NCBI RefSeq assembly: GCF_020009625.1
Contig: NZ_JAIHLP010000002.1
Location: forward strand, 3,534,001-3,598,000
Length of the DNA: 64,000 nucleotides
Source of the DNA: Leifsonia poae
Lineage (GTDB): Bacteria > Actinomycetota > Actinomycetes > Actinomycetales > Microbacteriaceae
Reading direction: 5' to 3'
A model generated the notes under the pieces. That model was not told the origin of the DNA. It was given only the letters and a program-made list of their open reading frames with translations, and did no database searches. Shown here piece after piece: positions 37,618 through 46,279 of the stretch. The translations under genes were made by a program, and so were the position numbers. The first letter of the stretch is position 1, and the number at the start of each line of letters is the position of its first letter.

Positions 37618-38349
37618 ATGTCAGATGAGCTCGCGGCGCGCATCAGGTCGATGCTGGAGACCGAAGGCTGGATGCCGGGCGAGCGTCTCGGCAGTGAGCG
37701 AGAGTTGGCCGTGACCTTGGGGGTGACCCGTTCTCGGTTGCGTGTCGCGCTCGATATCCTCCGGGGGGAACGGGTCGTCCGTGCTTTGATCGGCCGAGCA
37801 GGTGGAATCTACGTCGCTGACGCGCGATTGGAGCGCAACCTCGATGGAAGCCCGAGTCTGCCTGAGATCGCTCGGGTGCAAGGAGTTCAGCTAGCTACCC
37901 GGGTTCTCGACCTCGACCTCGTGCCTGCCACGCCACGAGACCGACGAGTTCTTCTGCTGCAGTCGGACGAGCGCGTGTACCGGCTCCGCCGGGTGCGCGA
38001 AGCAGGAGGTACTCCGTTGAGCATCGAGGAGAACCGGCTGCCTGAATTCCGGTTTCCACGATTGGCCCAACACGATGTCACCCAACTTGGTCGCGTCGCG
38101 CGAGAAGCATACGGATTTACGACAGGTCGGGTGGCCGAAGTGCTCGAGGTCATCCAGGCCGCACCAGCGATAGCAGCACTGCTTGGGCTCGATGCCGGGA
38201 GCGCAATCGTCCGGATCAGGCGAGTCTCGTACAACAGTGCCGAGGAGCCGACCGAGCTCGCATTCGAGTACTTCGACGGCTCTCGCATGCGCTTTCACCT
38301 TCGACCGTATGGCTTCGAGGGAAACGTTCACCGCACCCCGCCTCGGTGA
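37618..38349 (+). CDS. GntR family regulator with UTRA domain
   Basis: This 243-residue protein is a HutC-subfamily GntR regulator. The N-terminal winged helix spans about residues 1-65 (GERLGSERELAVTLGVTRSRLRVAL), and the C-terminal UTRA-type domain binds an effector (residues about 90-235). ATG 37618 follows AAGGAAG. It sits directly upstream of the aminotransferase-kinase-permease operon, and a shared 14-bp motif occurs before both transcription units. Regulation of that operon is inferred. Confidence 0.87.
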   Translation: MSDELAARIRSMLETEGWMPGERLGSERELAVTLGVTRSRLRVALDILRGERVVRALIGRAGGIYVADARLERNLDGSPSLPEIARVQGVQLATRVLDLDLVPATPRDRRVLLLQSDERVYRLRRVREAGGTPLSIEENRLPEFRFPRLAQHDVTQLGRVAREAYGFTTGRVAEVLEVIQAAPAIAALLGLDAGSAIVRIRRVSYNSAEEPTELAFEYFDGSRMRFHLRPYGFEGNVHRTPPR

Positions 38350-38366
38350 CTTCGCGGACTTCTCCA

Positions 38367-38380
38367 ACCATTTACATACG
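38367..38380 (+). promoter_or_regulatory. Putative GntR operator upstream of the aminotransferase operon
   Basis: ACCATTTACATACG matches the copy at 37511-37524 in 13 of 14 positions and has the same distance to the next start codon. Confidence 0.6.
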
Positions 38381-38473
38381 TCGGCAGCGGCGACGCCGGC
38401 CCGAAACAAAGGGCTCATACGGTTCTTCACACCCGGCGTGCACAGCGCACGGCGGTAGGCACCAGGAGGAACC

Positions 38474-39862
38474 ATGCCTGTTCACCCACCACTCACCCCC
38501 GCCAGTGCGCTAGCGGGCCTCAGCTCCACTGAGCGAGCTGCCTTGCTCTCGCGCTTCAACGGCTATTCCGGCGACTCTGAACTGGACGAGGCCACGCGAA
38601 ACCTGATCGAACGGCGAGAGCAGACTCTGGCACCCAGCTACAACCTGTTCTATTCGCAGCCGGTCGAAGTCGCTTCGAGCGCAGGCGCGTATCTAGTTGG
38701 CCCAGACGGAACTCGATACCTTGACATGTACAACAACATTCCGGCTGTCGGTCACGCCAACCCGCGCGTTGCGAAAGCGGTCTATGACCAGATGCGGGTG
38801 CTGAACACGCATACCCGGTACCTTTACCCGTCCCTCGCTGACTTCGGGCAGCGCTTGTTGGGCACCATGCCGACGGAGTTGGACCGACTGTTTCTGACAA
38901 ACAGTGGGTCGGAGGCGAATGATCTCGCGGTGAGGGTTGCCCGCGCGGCAACGTCTGCGCAGGGCGTCATCGTCACGGCCGCCGCGTACCACGGCAGTGC
39001 CGGCTACGCCGATGCGATCTCGCCGATCAGCCGAGTGGCCACGCCGGGAAACGACCCCGAATGGCTACGTGTCGTCCCCGCCCCGGACCCATATCGGGAG
39101 GGGCCAGAGGCCGCGGCACGATTCGCAGCTGACGTGGGCGCGGCGGCTCTCGATCTGGAGCGAGCGGGATATGGATTGGCTGCCTTTTTCGCCGACATGA
39201 TCCTCTCAACTGACGGAGTGATCCCCTCACCGACCAGCTTGTTCTCGCAGGTCGCCGTAGTTGTGCACTCACACGGCGGTCTGTTCGTTGCAGACGAGGT
39301 TCAGTCGGGCTTTGGGCGGCTCGGCGATGGGCTGTGGGGCTTCACGCGACACGGTCTTACACCGGATCTCGTCACGATGGGCAAGCCGATGGGGAACGGC
39401 TTCCCGGTCGCGGGGCTGGCCGGGCGCCGTGAGGTGTTCGCCGCATTCGGGAAACGTGCCAGCTACTTCAACACATTCGGCGGGAGCCCCGTTGCCGTGG
39501 CGGCGGCGTCCGCGGTGCTCGACGAGATCGAAGACCGCGAGCTGATCAGCCGCAGCAAAACCCTGGGTGCGCGCTTGGAAGACGGTATCCGCCGGATCTC
39601 CGATGTTGATAGCTCGATCGGCGATGTTCGTGGAGCGGGCCTGTTCGTCGCGGTCGAATACGTCACTGACAAGGACGAGAAGACTCCGAATACCGCTCGC
39701 GCCCTCGAGGTCGTTGCACGCCACAGGGATCGGGGTGTCCTCATTTCCAACACCGGGGCCGCCAACAACTCCTTGAAGATCCGACCACCGCTCGTGATTG
39801 ACGAAGCCGGCATCGACCACTTCCTTGAAGTGTTCGCTGAGATCAGCGCGGAACGCAAATGA
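38474..39862 (+). CDS. Class III PLP enzyme, aminotransferase or phospho-lyase type
   Basis: This 462-residue PLP enzyme belongs to the class III aminotransferases. The cofactor lysine is Lys304 in MGKPMGNG, and FADMILSTDG and VVVHSHGGLFVADEVQSGFG are the cofactor-binding segments. The GKPMGNG form is typical of the phospho-lyase branch (ethanolamine-phosphate or phosphohydroxylysine phospho-lyases). The next gene is an APH-type kinase, as in the kinase/phospho-lyase pairs known for hydroxylysine. This makes a lyase more likely than a transaminase, but the sequence does not settle it. ATG is preceded by AGGAGGA. Confidence 0.83.
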   Translation: MPVHPPLTPASALAGLSSTERAALLSRFNGYSGDSELDEATRNLIERREQTLAPSYNLFYSQPVEVASSAGAYLVGPDGTRYLDMYNNIPAVGHANPRVAKAVYDQMRVLNTHTRYLYPSLADFGQRLLGTMPTELDRLFLTNSGSEANDLAVRVARAATSAQGVIVTAAAYHGSAGYADAISPISRVATPGNDPEWLRVVPAPDPYREGPEAAARFAADVGAAALDLERAGYGLAAFFADMILSTDGVIPSPTSLFSQVAVVVHSHGGLFVADEVQSGFGRLGDGLWGFTRHGLTPDLVTMGKPMGNGFPVAGLAGRREVFAAFGKRASYFNTFGGSPVAVAAASAVLDEIEDRELISRSKTLGARLEDGIRRISDVDSSIGDVRGAGLFVAVEYVTDKDEKTPNTARALEVVARHRDRGVLISNTGAANNSLKIRPPLVIDEAGIDHFLEVFAEISAERK

Positions 39863-40848
39863 TGCAGGAAGCGCAAGTCGACGCCGATGCCGTACGTATC
39901 GCGCTCGTAGATCAATATGCTCTCGGATCCGGGATGCCGAGGCTGACTCCGTTGCACGTGGCGGAGAACGTGACGTTTGCAGTCACCTTTGGTGCCGAGC
40001 TGCATCCACGAGCGGTGGTCAGGGTCTATCGTCCCGGGCGTCACGCTCCTGTCAGGATCCACTCTGAGCTGGCATGGGTCGAAGCGCTCGCCGACGCAGA
40101 GGTTCGTACTGCCCGACCTCACCGGTCGCACGAGGGTGAACTCACCGGATGGTTGGACTTACCCGATGGGTCGCGAACGCCTTTCGCCCTGATGGAATAC
40201 GTTCGAGCGGATGCCCGCGAACCCGAGCTCGAAGTATCCCTGGCCGCGCTCGGAACAGCCGCCGGAACTCTTCAGAGCCATGCTCGGAAGTGGAACGCGC
40301 CGGAGTACTTCGACCGGCCAACATGGGATGTGGAGTCGACCCTCACCGACGCGACGTCGTGGGGGCACTGGATGTCGGCGGAGCTCCCGTCGCAGACGAC
40401 CGATATCCTTCGTGCCTCCCGCAGACGCATTCTCGCCGAGCTTCCTCCGGTTACGGGGGCGAACCGAGTCCTCCAGCACGCGGATCTCAAGATTGGCAAC
40501 AGTATCTGGTCTGCCGGTGAACTGCATGTCATCGACTTCGACGACAGCGGCTACAGCTGGCCCCTGTTCGATCTCGCGGCTTCCCTGACCGGGCTCGAGA
40601 ACCTTCCCGAGACGCCGCAACTCGTCGACGCGTGGCTTTCCGGATACGCATTGAACGCGGTGGTTACAGACGACGCGCTGGAGACCATCCCGGCGCTGCT
40701 GATGCAGCGTCGGCTGATGATCGTGGGGTGGCTGCTCGCTCACCCCGAAGGGCACCCCGCAATCAACCGCGCCGATGCGCTGGCCGACACTGCGGAAATG
40801 GCCCACCGCTACCTCAATGACGATCTTCTTGCCCGTTCCCATTCGTGA
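39859..40848 (+). CDS. APH-fold small-molecule kinase
   Basis: This 329-residue protein has the aminoglycoside/choline kinase fold. The catalytic loop reads LQHADLKIGN (a variant of HGDLHxxN) and the metal-binding segment is VIDFDDSGYSWPLFDLA. The start overlaps the stop of the PLP enzyme (ATGATG region at 39859-39864). Pairing with a phospho-lyase-type enzyme and an amine/amino acid permease suggests it phosphorylates a hydroxylated amine such as ethanolamine or hydroxylysine. Homoserine or choline-like substrates are alternatives. Confidence 0.82.
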   Translation: MMQEAQVDADAVRIALVDQYALGSGMPRLTPLHVAENVTFAVTFGAELHPRAVVRVYRPGRHAPVRIHSELAWVEALADAEVRTARPHRSHEGELTGWLDLPDGSRTPFALMEYVRADAREPELEVSLAALGTAAGTLQSHARKWNAPEYFDRPTWDVESTLTDATSWGHWMSAELPSQTTDILRASRRRILAELPPVTGANRVLQHADLKIGNSIWSAGELHVIDFDDSGYSWPLFDLAASLTGLENLPETPQLVDAWLSGYALNAVVTDDALETIPALLMQRRLMIVGWLLAHPEGHPAINRADALADTAEMAHRYLNDDLLARSHS

Positions 40849-40867
40849 CCGCCTAAGGAGCCTTACC

Positions 40868-42298
40868 GTGGCTATGACTGACACAGCAGCCCCCGCATAC
40901 CAGCGCACCATGACCGGCTGGCACGTTGCGCTTTTGATGATCGCAGCCGCCGCACCTCTAAGTTCAATGCTCGGAAATGTGCCAGGTGGTCTGATCTTCG
41001 GCAACGGCGCAGGGCTTCCTGCCGCGTTTCTCGCGGCAGCCCTGTTGATGGCCATACTCCTGATCGTTTACCTCGAGCTGCACCGCTCTCTGCCCGGCGT
41101 CGCTGGATTCTCCAGTTACGTGAAGGCGGGCCTAGGGAGCGGAATGGGGGCGGGTGCGGCGTACACGACAATGTTGGGCTACATCGCCGCGACGATCTCA
41201 TATGCCGTCGGCGTCGGCTACTTCGGAAGTCTGATCGCCGCGACGTATGGGATCACCATCCCGTGGTGGGCGCTCACCGGCTGCGCATTCCTGATCATCG
41301 GCCTTCTGGGCCGTCGAGGAGCCGAGGTGAGCGGTCGCGCCGTGATGGTCTTGGTCGGAGCCGAGTTCATTCTGCTTGTCGTGATGAACGTCCTCATCGT
41401 CGCCCACGACGGGCGATCCGCATTCCCCGCAGCAAGCTTCTCACCGACCACAATCTTCTCGGGCCAGCCTGGACTCGCGCTCATGACGGGCCTGACGTCA
41501 TTCGTGGGGATCGAGGCTGGAATTCTCTACTCACGCGAAACCAAGAACGCGCGCCGCGCGATCCCGCGTGCTGTCTACGGCGCTCTGGCGGCGATAGCGC
41601 TGTTCTACGTGATCACGACGTGGATCATCATCGGCGGCCTGGGAGCGAACAACGCCGTGGCCGCGGCCCTCAAATTGCAGGGCGACGTCGTCTTCACGCT
41701 CGCCTATCAATTCGGTGGACCGTGGCTGCTCATTCCGATGCAGGTGCTCTTCTGCGGAAGCGTGCTTGCAAGCGCCATTGCCATGCACAATGCCGCAAGT
41801 CGCTACACGGCCGACCTTGCCAGAGATGGTCTGCTTCCTGCACGCCTCGGGGTGTTTCACAGGACGCGATCCGTCCCCGCCGCTGCAAGCAACGTCATCG
41901 CAACGCTCGGCCTTGTCATCGTCCTCGTCTTCGCCCTCGCGCAAGTCAACCCGTACATCGGGCTGGGAAGCAGTCTCGTCGGACTCCTGACGATCGCCCT
42001 TTTCGGCGTCCAGATCATCGTCGTCCTCGCAGCACTCCGCTATTTCGCCCGGTCCCGACAGCTCACCGGTGTCCTCATGAGTGCGTGCATCCTCGGTGGC
42101 TTCGGCCTCGTCATCGCCGTGAGCCTGATGATCGTGAACTATTCGGTACTAACGGGAACAGATTCACCGCTTGCGTCCGCGCCTTTGCTCCTCCTCGTCC
42201 TGGCGCTGATCGCTGGACCGATCGTGGTCGCCGCGAAAAGACGAACGAGCACGTCGACAATCCCGGACGAGCAACCGATGCAGGCGCCTCTGATGTGA
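40868..42298 (+). CDS. APC family amino acid/amine permease
   Basis: This is a membrane permease of about 476 residues in the amino acid-polyamine-organocation superfamily. It has about twelve hydrophobic segments and the usual N-terminal signature region (WHVALLMIAAAAPLSSMLGNVPGG). GTG 40868 follows AAGGAG at 40855-40860 with a good distance. It is the last gene of the GntR-linked operon and probably imports the substrate of the kinase and PLP enzyme. Confidence 0.87.
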   Translation: MAMTDTAAPAYQRTMTGWHVALLMIAAAAPLSSMLGNVPGGLIFGNGAGLPAAFLAAALLMAILLIVYLELHRSLPGVAGFSSYVKAGLGSGMGAGAAYTTMLGYIAATISYAVGVGYFGSLIAATYGITIPWWALTGCAFLIIGLLGRRGAEVSGRAVMVLVGAEFILLVVMNVLIVAHDGRSAFPAASFSPTTIFSGQPGLALMTGLTSFVGIEAGILYSRETKNARRAIPRAVYGALAAIALFYVITTWIIIGGLGANNAVAAALKLQGDVVFTLAYQFGGPWLLIPMQVLFCGSVLASAIAMHNAASRYTADLARDGLLPARLGVFHRTRSVPAAASNVIATLGLVIVLVFALAQVNPYIGLGSSLVGLLTIALFGVQIIVVLAALRYFARSRQLTGVLMSACILGGFGLVIAVSLMIVNYSVLTGTDSPLASAPLLLLVLALIAGPIVVAAKRRTSTSTIPDEQPMQAPLM

Positions 42299-42439
42299 GG
42301 CCAGATCCGCGTTGTCGTGCCACCTCATCACCGAACGGCCCGCTATAGATGGGTCGTGCGGCGGTGGGGGCGGACGACGAATACACCTCCTCGAGCGCGC
42401 TGCTGTCACGTGCTACTGAGGCGCGGCGACGCCGGACGG

Positions 42440-42589
42440 CTACTTGGCGCTTCGGCCGGGTAGCGCGAATCGGCCGTCCGCCGAGAAGAGGCGCACGAGC
42501 TGGCGGGTCAGCTGCTGGACGAACCCTCGGGGGGTGCGAAGTTCGATCTTGTGCACCTGGCTGATGGCGATGTTGGTCGTGTCTGTCAT
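42440..42589 (-). CDS. Possible small protein (49 aa), divergent from lysR
   Basis: A 49-codon frame begins at ATG 42589 with GGAAG upstream and reads MTDTTNIAISQVHKIEL. It diverges from lysR, the usual place for a LysR target. It resembles no family I recognise and might be the 5' remnant of a longer gene or a chance frame. Confidence 0.3.
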   Translation of the reverse strand: MTDTTNIAISQVHKIELRTPRGFVQQLTRQLVRLFSADGRFALPGRSAK

Positions 42590-42601
42590 GATTACAGTCT
42601 T

Positions 42602-42617
42602 CCGAACGCGCGACAAT
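42602..42617. promoter_or_regulatory. Degenerate LacI-type operator between the small frame and lysR
   Basis: The sequence keeps the core and right arm ACGCGCGACAAT of the 16-bp operator seen at 44652 and 47748, but its left arm is degenerate (12 of 16 match). Confidence 0.5.
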
Positions 42618-42659
42618 ACTTCCAATACCTACTTTCAGCAGTAACTATGACTTGGAGTC

Positions 42660-43595
42660 ATGGATGTGAATACCCGAACGCTGCGGTGGTTTCAACAGGT
42701 TTGCGACGGCGCGACGATCACCGAGGTCGCCGAGATCGAACACGTCAGTCAGCCCGGGGTGTCGCGCGCTCTGGCGCGCTTGGAGTCGGAGGTAGGCGCG
42801 CCGCTGCTTCGTCGTACTGGCCGAACCATGCGTATGACAGCCGCCGGGTCGGCATTCAAGCAGCACGTGGATGAGATGCTGCATCGCCTCGACGACGGGA
42901 TCGCCGCCGCACTGCAGGTCGTCGCGCCGGAAACCGGACTGGTGCGTTTGGGGTTTCAGCCTGCCCTCGCGAGCTGGCTCGTGCCCGCGTTGATCCGAAG
43001 CTTTCGCACCGTCCATCCAGGGGTGAAGTTCACTCTCGTCGAGGTCCACGACGACGCCACGTCAGACGTGCTGGATTCGGGGGAAGCCGACCTGCTGCTG
43101 TCCACCAGTCAGGATGGGCGCAGCCGCTCGCAGCGCCTGCGCCTGCTCGACCAGGTATTTCGCCTGGCTGTCTCTCGGGACAGCACCCTTGCAGAGCGGG
43201 GAAGGCTTCTGCTGAGCGACGCCGCTGACCAGACCTTCCTCATGCTCCGGGAAGGCACGTCGCTCGGTCGCTTCACTCGCGCGATGTGCCGCGAAGCGGG
43301 CTTCGAGCCGGACATCGGCTTCGAAGGCGACGATCTTCCTACTCTTCGCGGATTCGTGGCGGCCGGGCTCGGGGTCGCCATCCTGCCTGCCGCGGGTGAC
43401 GAGGATCGAGGCGGCGAGAGCGGGGCGCTCCGCTATCTCGAGATCGAAGGAGTGCGCACCACCCAGGACATCGGCATGCTGTGGTCCAGCGAGCACCGCC
43501 TCCTCCCGTCCGCGGAACTGTTCAGGAAGCACGTGGCGAACGTGGTGGCATCCGGCAGCGAGATCCGTCCGGCGTCCTCCCATCTGCAGGTCTGA
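42660..43595 (+). CDS. LysR family regulator
   Basis: This is a 311-residue LysR-type regulator. The N-terminal winged helix-turn-helix covers about residues 1-62 (TITEVAEIEHVSQPGVSRALARLESEVGAPLLRR), and the C-terminal half is the periplasmic-binding-protein-like effector domain (RLGFQPALASWLVPALIRSF). The ATG is preceded by TTGGAG. It converges on the lacI gene with 16 bases between the stops. Its target is not evident; the divergent partner is at best a small frame. Confidence 0.9.
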   Translation: MDVNTRTLRWFQQVCDGATITEVAEIEHVSQPGVSRALARLESEVGAPLLRRTGRTMRMTAAGSAFKQHVDEMLHRLDDGIAAALQVVAPETGLVRLGFQPALASWLVPALIRSFRTVHPGVKFTLVEVHDDATSDVLDSGEADLLLSTSQDGRSRSQRLRLLDQVFRLAVSRDSTLAERGRLLLSDAADQTFLMLREGTSLGRFTRAMCREAGFEPDIGFEGDDLPTLRGFVAAGLGVAILPAAGDEDRGGESGALRYLEIEGVRTTQDIGMLWSSEHRLLPSAELFRKHVANVVASGSEIRPASSHLQV

Positions 43596-43611
43596 CGCGA
43601 TCGGACTGAGG

Positions 43612-44589
43612 TCACGTGGCTGGCGGAGGTGGCGTCGGCGTGCTCTCGCCCTGCACCACGCTGATTTGTCTCCGAACGATTTCGAACGGTTCAGTTGGAA
43701 GGGCGTCGGGACCATCGAGGAGCGCTCGCACAATTTCGTGACCGCTGAAAGTGAGGTCCAGGTCGACGGTGGTGATCGACGGCGTGGCGATCATCGCCAC
43801 TGTCGAATTGTCGACGCCGATGACGCCGATGTCATCCGGGACGGGGCGGCCAGCGCGGGTCGCCGCGCCCAGCACGGCCAGAGCGACGTCATCGTTGTAG
43901 GCGGCCACCCCGAAGGATCGCGAATCAAGCAGGCGGGCAGCGAGCGCGGGACCGCCTCGCGTCATATCGAGGTGGAGTGTGGGCAGGTGTTCGATGCCGT
44001 GGTCTGCGCACCAGTTCAATGCACCGTCAACCCGGGCGTTCGCATAGGGCATCTCCCGCTGGTCCGTGGGCATCGCCGCTGCAATACGCTCGTATCCCGC
44101 AGCGACGAGATGAGCAGCCTGGATGGCTCCGATCTCCCGGTCGATTGCGACCTGCAGGTCGTGCGACTGGTCGATGACCTGCACGCCCTGGTTGTGCAGC
44201 CGAGAACGCTGTTCTCGGGTCAGCGGGGCCAAGCTCCACAGCCCCCGCGGGCGAAGAGCGAGGATTGAGTCCTCGAACGATTCGTCCGACGACGCCAGCC
44301 GCAGGAGGTTCGTCAGGCCGGCGTCAGCGAGCTCTCGGGTGATGGTGTCGATCAGGTCGCGCAGCCGTGGTCCGAAGGTGATGTTCGGAATGAGGGTGAT
44401 GACGATATCACTCGTCCCACGCGCCAGAGTCCGCGCTGCGACCGACGGGCGATAGCCCAGCTTCCGGGCAGTCGACTCCACGCGCTGGACCATGTCTGGA
44501 GTGAAACGGTTGCCATGACCGTTGAGGATCTGGCTGACGGTCGATCGCGAGACCCCCGCGTGTGCCGCAACCTCCGCACTGCTTGCCAT
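43612..44589 (-). CDS. LacI family regulator, likely controls module B
   Basis: This is a 325-residue LacI-type repressor. The DNA-binding head is at residues 1-55 (VAAHAGVSRSTVSQILNGHG), followed by the hinge and a sugar-binding-type effector domain. Two ATTGwCGCGCGwCAAT-type palindromes lie in its own upstream region, between it and the epimerase gene, and two more lie between the MFS and GH2 genes. The shared site strongly suggests that it controls itself, the epimerase gene and the MFS/GH2-GH3-GH1 units. The inducer is probably a sugar or glycoside, which is inferred. Confidence 0.92.
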   Translation of the reverse strand: MASSAEVAAHAGVSRSTVSQILNGHGNRFTPDMVQRVESTARKLGYRPSVAARTLARGTSDIVITLIPNITFGPRLRDLIDTITRELADAGLTNLLRLASSDESFEDSILALRPRGLWSLAPLTREQRSRLHNQGVQVIDQSHDLQVAIDREIGAIQAAHLVAAGYERIAAAMPTDQREMPYANARVDGALNWCADHGIEHLPTLHLDMTRGGPALAARLLDSRSFGVAAYNDDVALAVLGAATRAGRPVPDDIGVIGVDNSTVAMIATPSITTVDLDLTFSGHEIVRALLDGPDALPTEPFEIVRRQISVVQGESTPTPPPPAT

Positions 44590-44616
44590 TGCGTCTGCCC
44601 TCCTCTTCTCCGACCT

Positions 44617-44636
44617 AGCTTAACGCGCGTCAAGCT
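44617..44636. promoter_or_regulatory. LacI-type operator 1 (lacI/epimerase divergent region)
   Basis: AGCTTAACGCGCGTCAAGCT is a 20-bp palindrome with one mismatched pair. It shares the GACGCGCGT core with the other operators. Confidence 0.8.
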
Positions 44637-44651
44637 GAGTGGAGCAATCAG

Positions 44652-44667
44652 ATTGACGCGCGACAAT
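44652..44667. promoter_or_regulatory. LacI-type operator 2 overlapping the epimerase promoter
   Basis: ATTGACGCGCGACAAT is palindromic except for one A/A and the A/T pair near the centre. TTGACG at 44653-44658 can serve as a -35 element, with TTAGCT at 44676-44681 after a 17-bp spacer, so binding would block the epimerase promoter. Confidence 0.75.
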
Positions 44668-44760
44668 AGCCGTGCTTAGCTGACGCAACCCTTGCTGAAA
44701 GCGCGCGTGCGGACGATCTGCCCGCTCGACTGCCTACTGCGGATCCGAAGGAGAACACGT

Positions 44761-46218
44761 ATGACGGACCTGGACGTTCGCCGAACCGTCCTGCTCACCG
44801 GCGCGACGGGGAATTGGGGGAGAGCGACATTGAGAGAGTTTCGCGGTCACCCCGAATATCTGGTTCTCGCGTTTGCGCGCCCGACGGATGCCGATCGGGA
44901 GGTTCTCCAGGAGTTCGCTGACATGGAAAACCTGGAAGTGGTGTGGGGTGACCTCTCGAATTACGTTGACGTGCTGAGAGCGGTCGGCCGAGCTGATGTC
45001 GTTCTGCACGTGGGCGCGATCGTCTCACCCTTGGCCGACATCCACCCCCAGCTGGCGTGGCGCGTGAATATCGGGTCGATGCAGAACCTCATTCGAGCAG
45101 TCAAGGCTCAACCCGATCCTTCCGCGATTTCGGTCGTGGGGATCGGTTCGGTTGCCGAGACCGGCGATCGGCAAGCCCCGGTGCATTGGGGTCGTGTCGG
45201 AGACCCTCTCCGCGTCTCTCGCTTCGACGAGTACGGCCAGACGAAGATCGTCGCTGAACGGCTCCTCATCGAGTCCGGGCTCCCCCGATGGGCGTGGCTG
45301 CGGCAGACAGGCATCTTCCATCCGGGGATGCTCGAGATCCGCGATCCGATCATGACTCACTCGCCGTTCAATGGGGTGATGGAGTGGGCCTCGGCTGAAG
45401 ACTCTGCACGCCTCCTCGTCGGCGTCTCCTCGCCGGACGTGCCCACCGAGTTTTGGGGCGGGATCTACAACATCGGCGGAGGGGAGGGCTGGCGGCTGAC
45501 GAACTGGCAGCTCCAAGTCGCCCTGGGGGCGGCGATGGGAGTTCACGACATTCGACGCTGGTACGACCGGAATTGGTTCGCGCTGCAGAATTTCCACGGC
45601 CAGTGGTACAGCGACAGCGACAGGCTCGACAGCCTCGTCCCGTACCGGCAGGACACCTTCGCGGACGCTGTCGAACGTGCGGTCGACGCGGCGCCGTCCT
45701 CAGTACGTTCCGCGGGCAAGGTGCCCGCCTGGATCGTCAAGAATCTGGTGATGAGACCACTCGCGCGTAAGCCTCGCGGCACGATGGCCGCGATCGCTCA
45801 GGGCGACTCGGAAGCGATCGACGCCTACTTCGGATCGAAAGAGGCGTGGCTGGCCATCGGTGATTGGGATACGTTCATCCCGCCATCGCCGTCGCGCGAA
45901 GTGACTCTCCTCGATCATGGCTATGACGAGTCGACTCCGCCCTCTCGATGGACCACGCTGGATTACATGGAAGCGGCGACGTTCCGCGGAGGCGAACTGG
46001 TGTCGCCGGTAGCGGGCGACCACACCGCGCCCCTGGTGTGGAGATGCGCATTCGACCACGTCTTCGCGGCCAGTCCCCGCCTTGTTCTGCGAGCCGGACA
46101 CTGGTGCCCCGAATGCGTGCGCGACACAGAGGGCTACGCGCGGCAAGCGCAACGGAATCCCTTCCTCGCGCAGGCCGAGCTTTCCTTCATCGCTCCGGCG
46201 AACCCAGCTACCTCATGA
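44761..46218 (+). CDS. NAD-dependent epimerase/dehydratase with C-terminal zinc-ribbon-like extension
   Basis: The N-terminal part of this 485-residue protein is an extended short-chain dehydrogenase fold: LLTGATGNWGRATL is the nucleotide-binding motif, and YGQTK fits the YxxxK active-site pair. The last roughly 170 residues are extra for this family and end with a Cys pattern (WRCAFDH...AGHWCPECV) that resembles a zinc-binding ribbon. ATG 44761 follows AAGGAG. It diverges from lacI across two operators. Oxidation or epimerisation of a sugar released by module B is possible, but the substrate is not known. Confidence 0.8.
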   Translation: MTDLDVRRTVLLTGATGNWGRATLREFRGHPEYLVLAFARPTDADREVLQEFADMENLEVVWGDLSNYVDVLRAVGRADVVLHVGAIVSPLADIHPQLAWRVNIGSMQNLIRAVKAQPDPSAISVVGIGSVAETGDRQAPVHWGRVGDPLRVSRFDEYGQTKIVAERLLIESGLPRWAWLRQTGIFHPGMLEIRDPIMTHSPFNGVMEWASAEDSARLLVGVSSPDVPTEFWGGIYNIGGGEGWRLTNWQLQVALGAAMGVHDIRRWYDRNWFALQNFHGQWYSDSDRLDSLVPYRQDTFADAVERAVDAAPSSVRSAGKVPAWIVKNLVMRPLARKPRGTMAAIAQGDSEAIDAYFGSKEAWLAIGDWDTFIPPSPSREVTLLDHGYDESTPPSRWTTLDYMEAATFRGGELVSPVAGDHTAPLVWRCAFDHVFAASPRLVLRAGHWCPECVRDTEGYARQAQRNPFLAQAELSFIAPANPATS

Positions 46219-46222
46219 CGCA

Positions 46223-46264
46223 GCGAACCCCTGATGACCCGTAGAGGGGGCATCAGGGGTTCGC
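46223..46264. terminator. Bidirectional terminator between convergent epimerase and MFS genes
   Basis: GCGAACCCCTGATG (46223-46236) pairs over 14 bases with CATCAGGGGTTCGC (46251-46264). The hairpin sits between convergent stops, so it can serve both genes. Confidence 0.85.
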
Positions 46265-46279
46265 GGTAAGCCGAGGTGG

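Larger units (their letters stand above)
42299..42659. other. Intergenic region before lysR (361 bp)
   Basis: The segment holds a possible short leftward frame (42440-42589), a LacI-operator-like sequence at 42602-42617, and the lysR ribosome site. Bases 42299-42439 show nothing I can identify. Confidence 0.6.
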
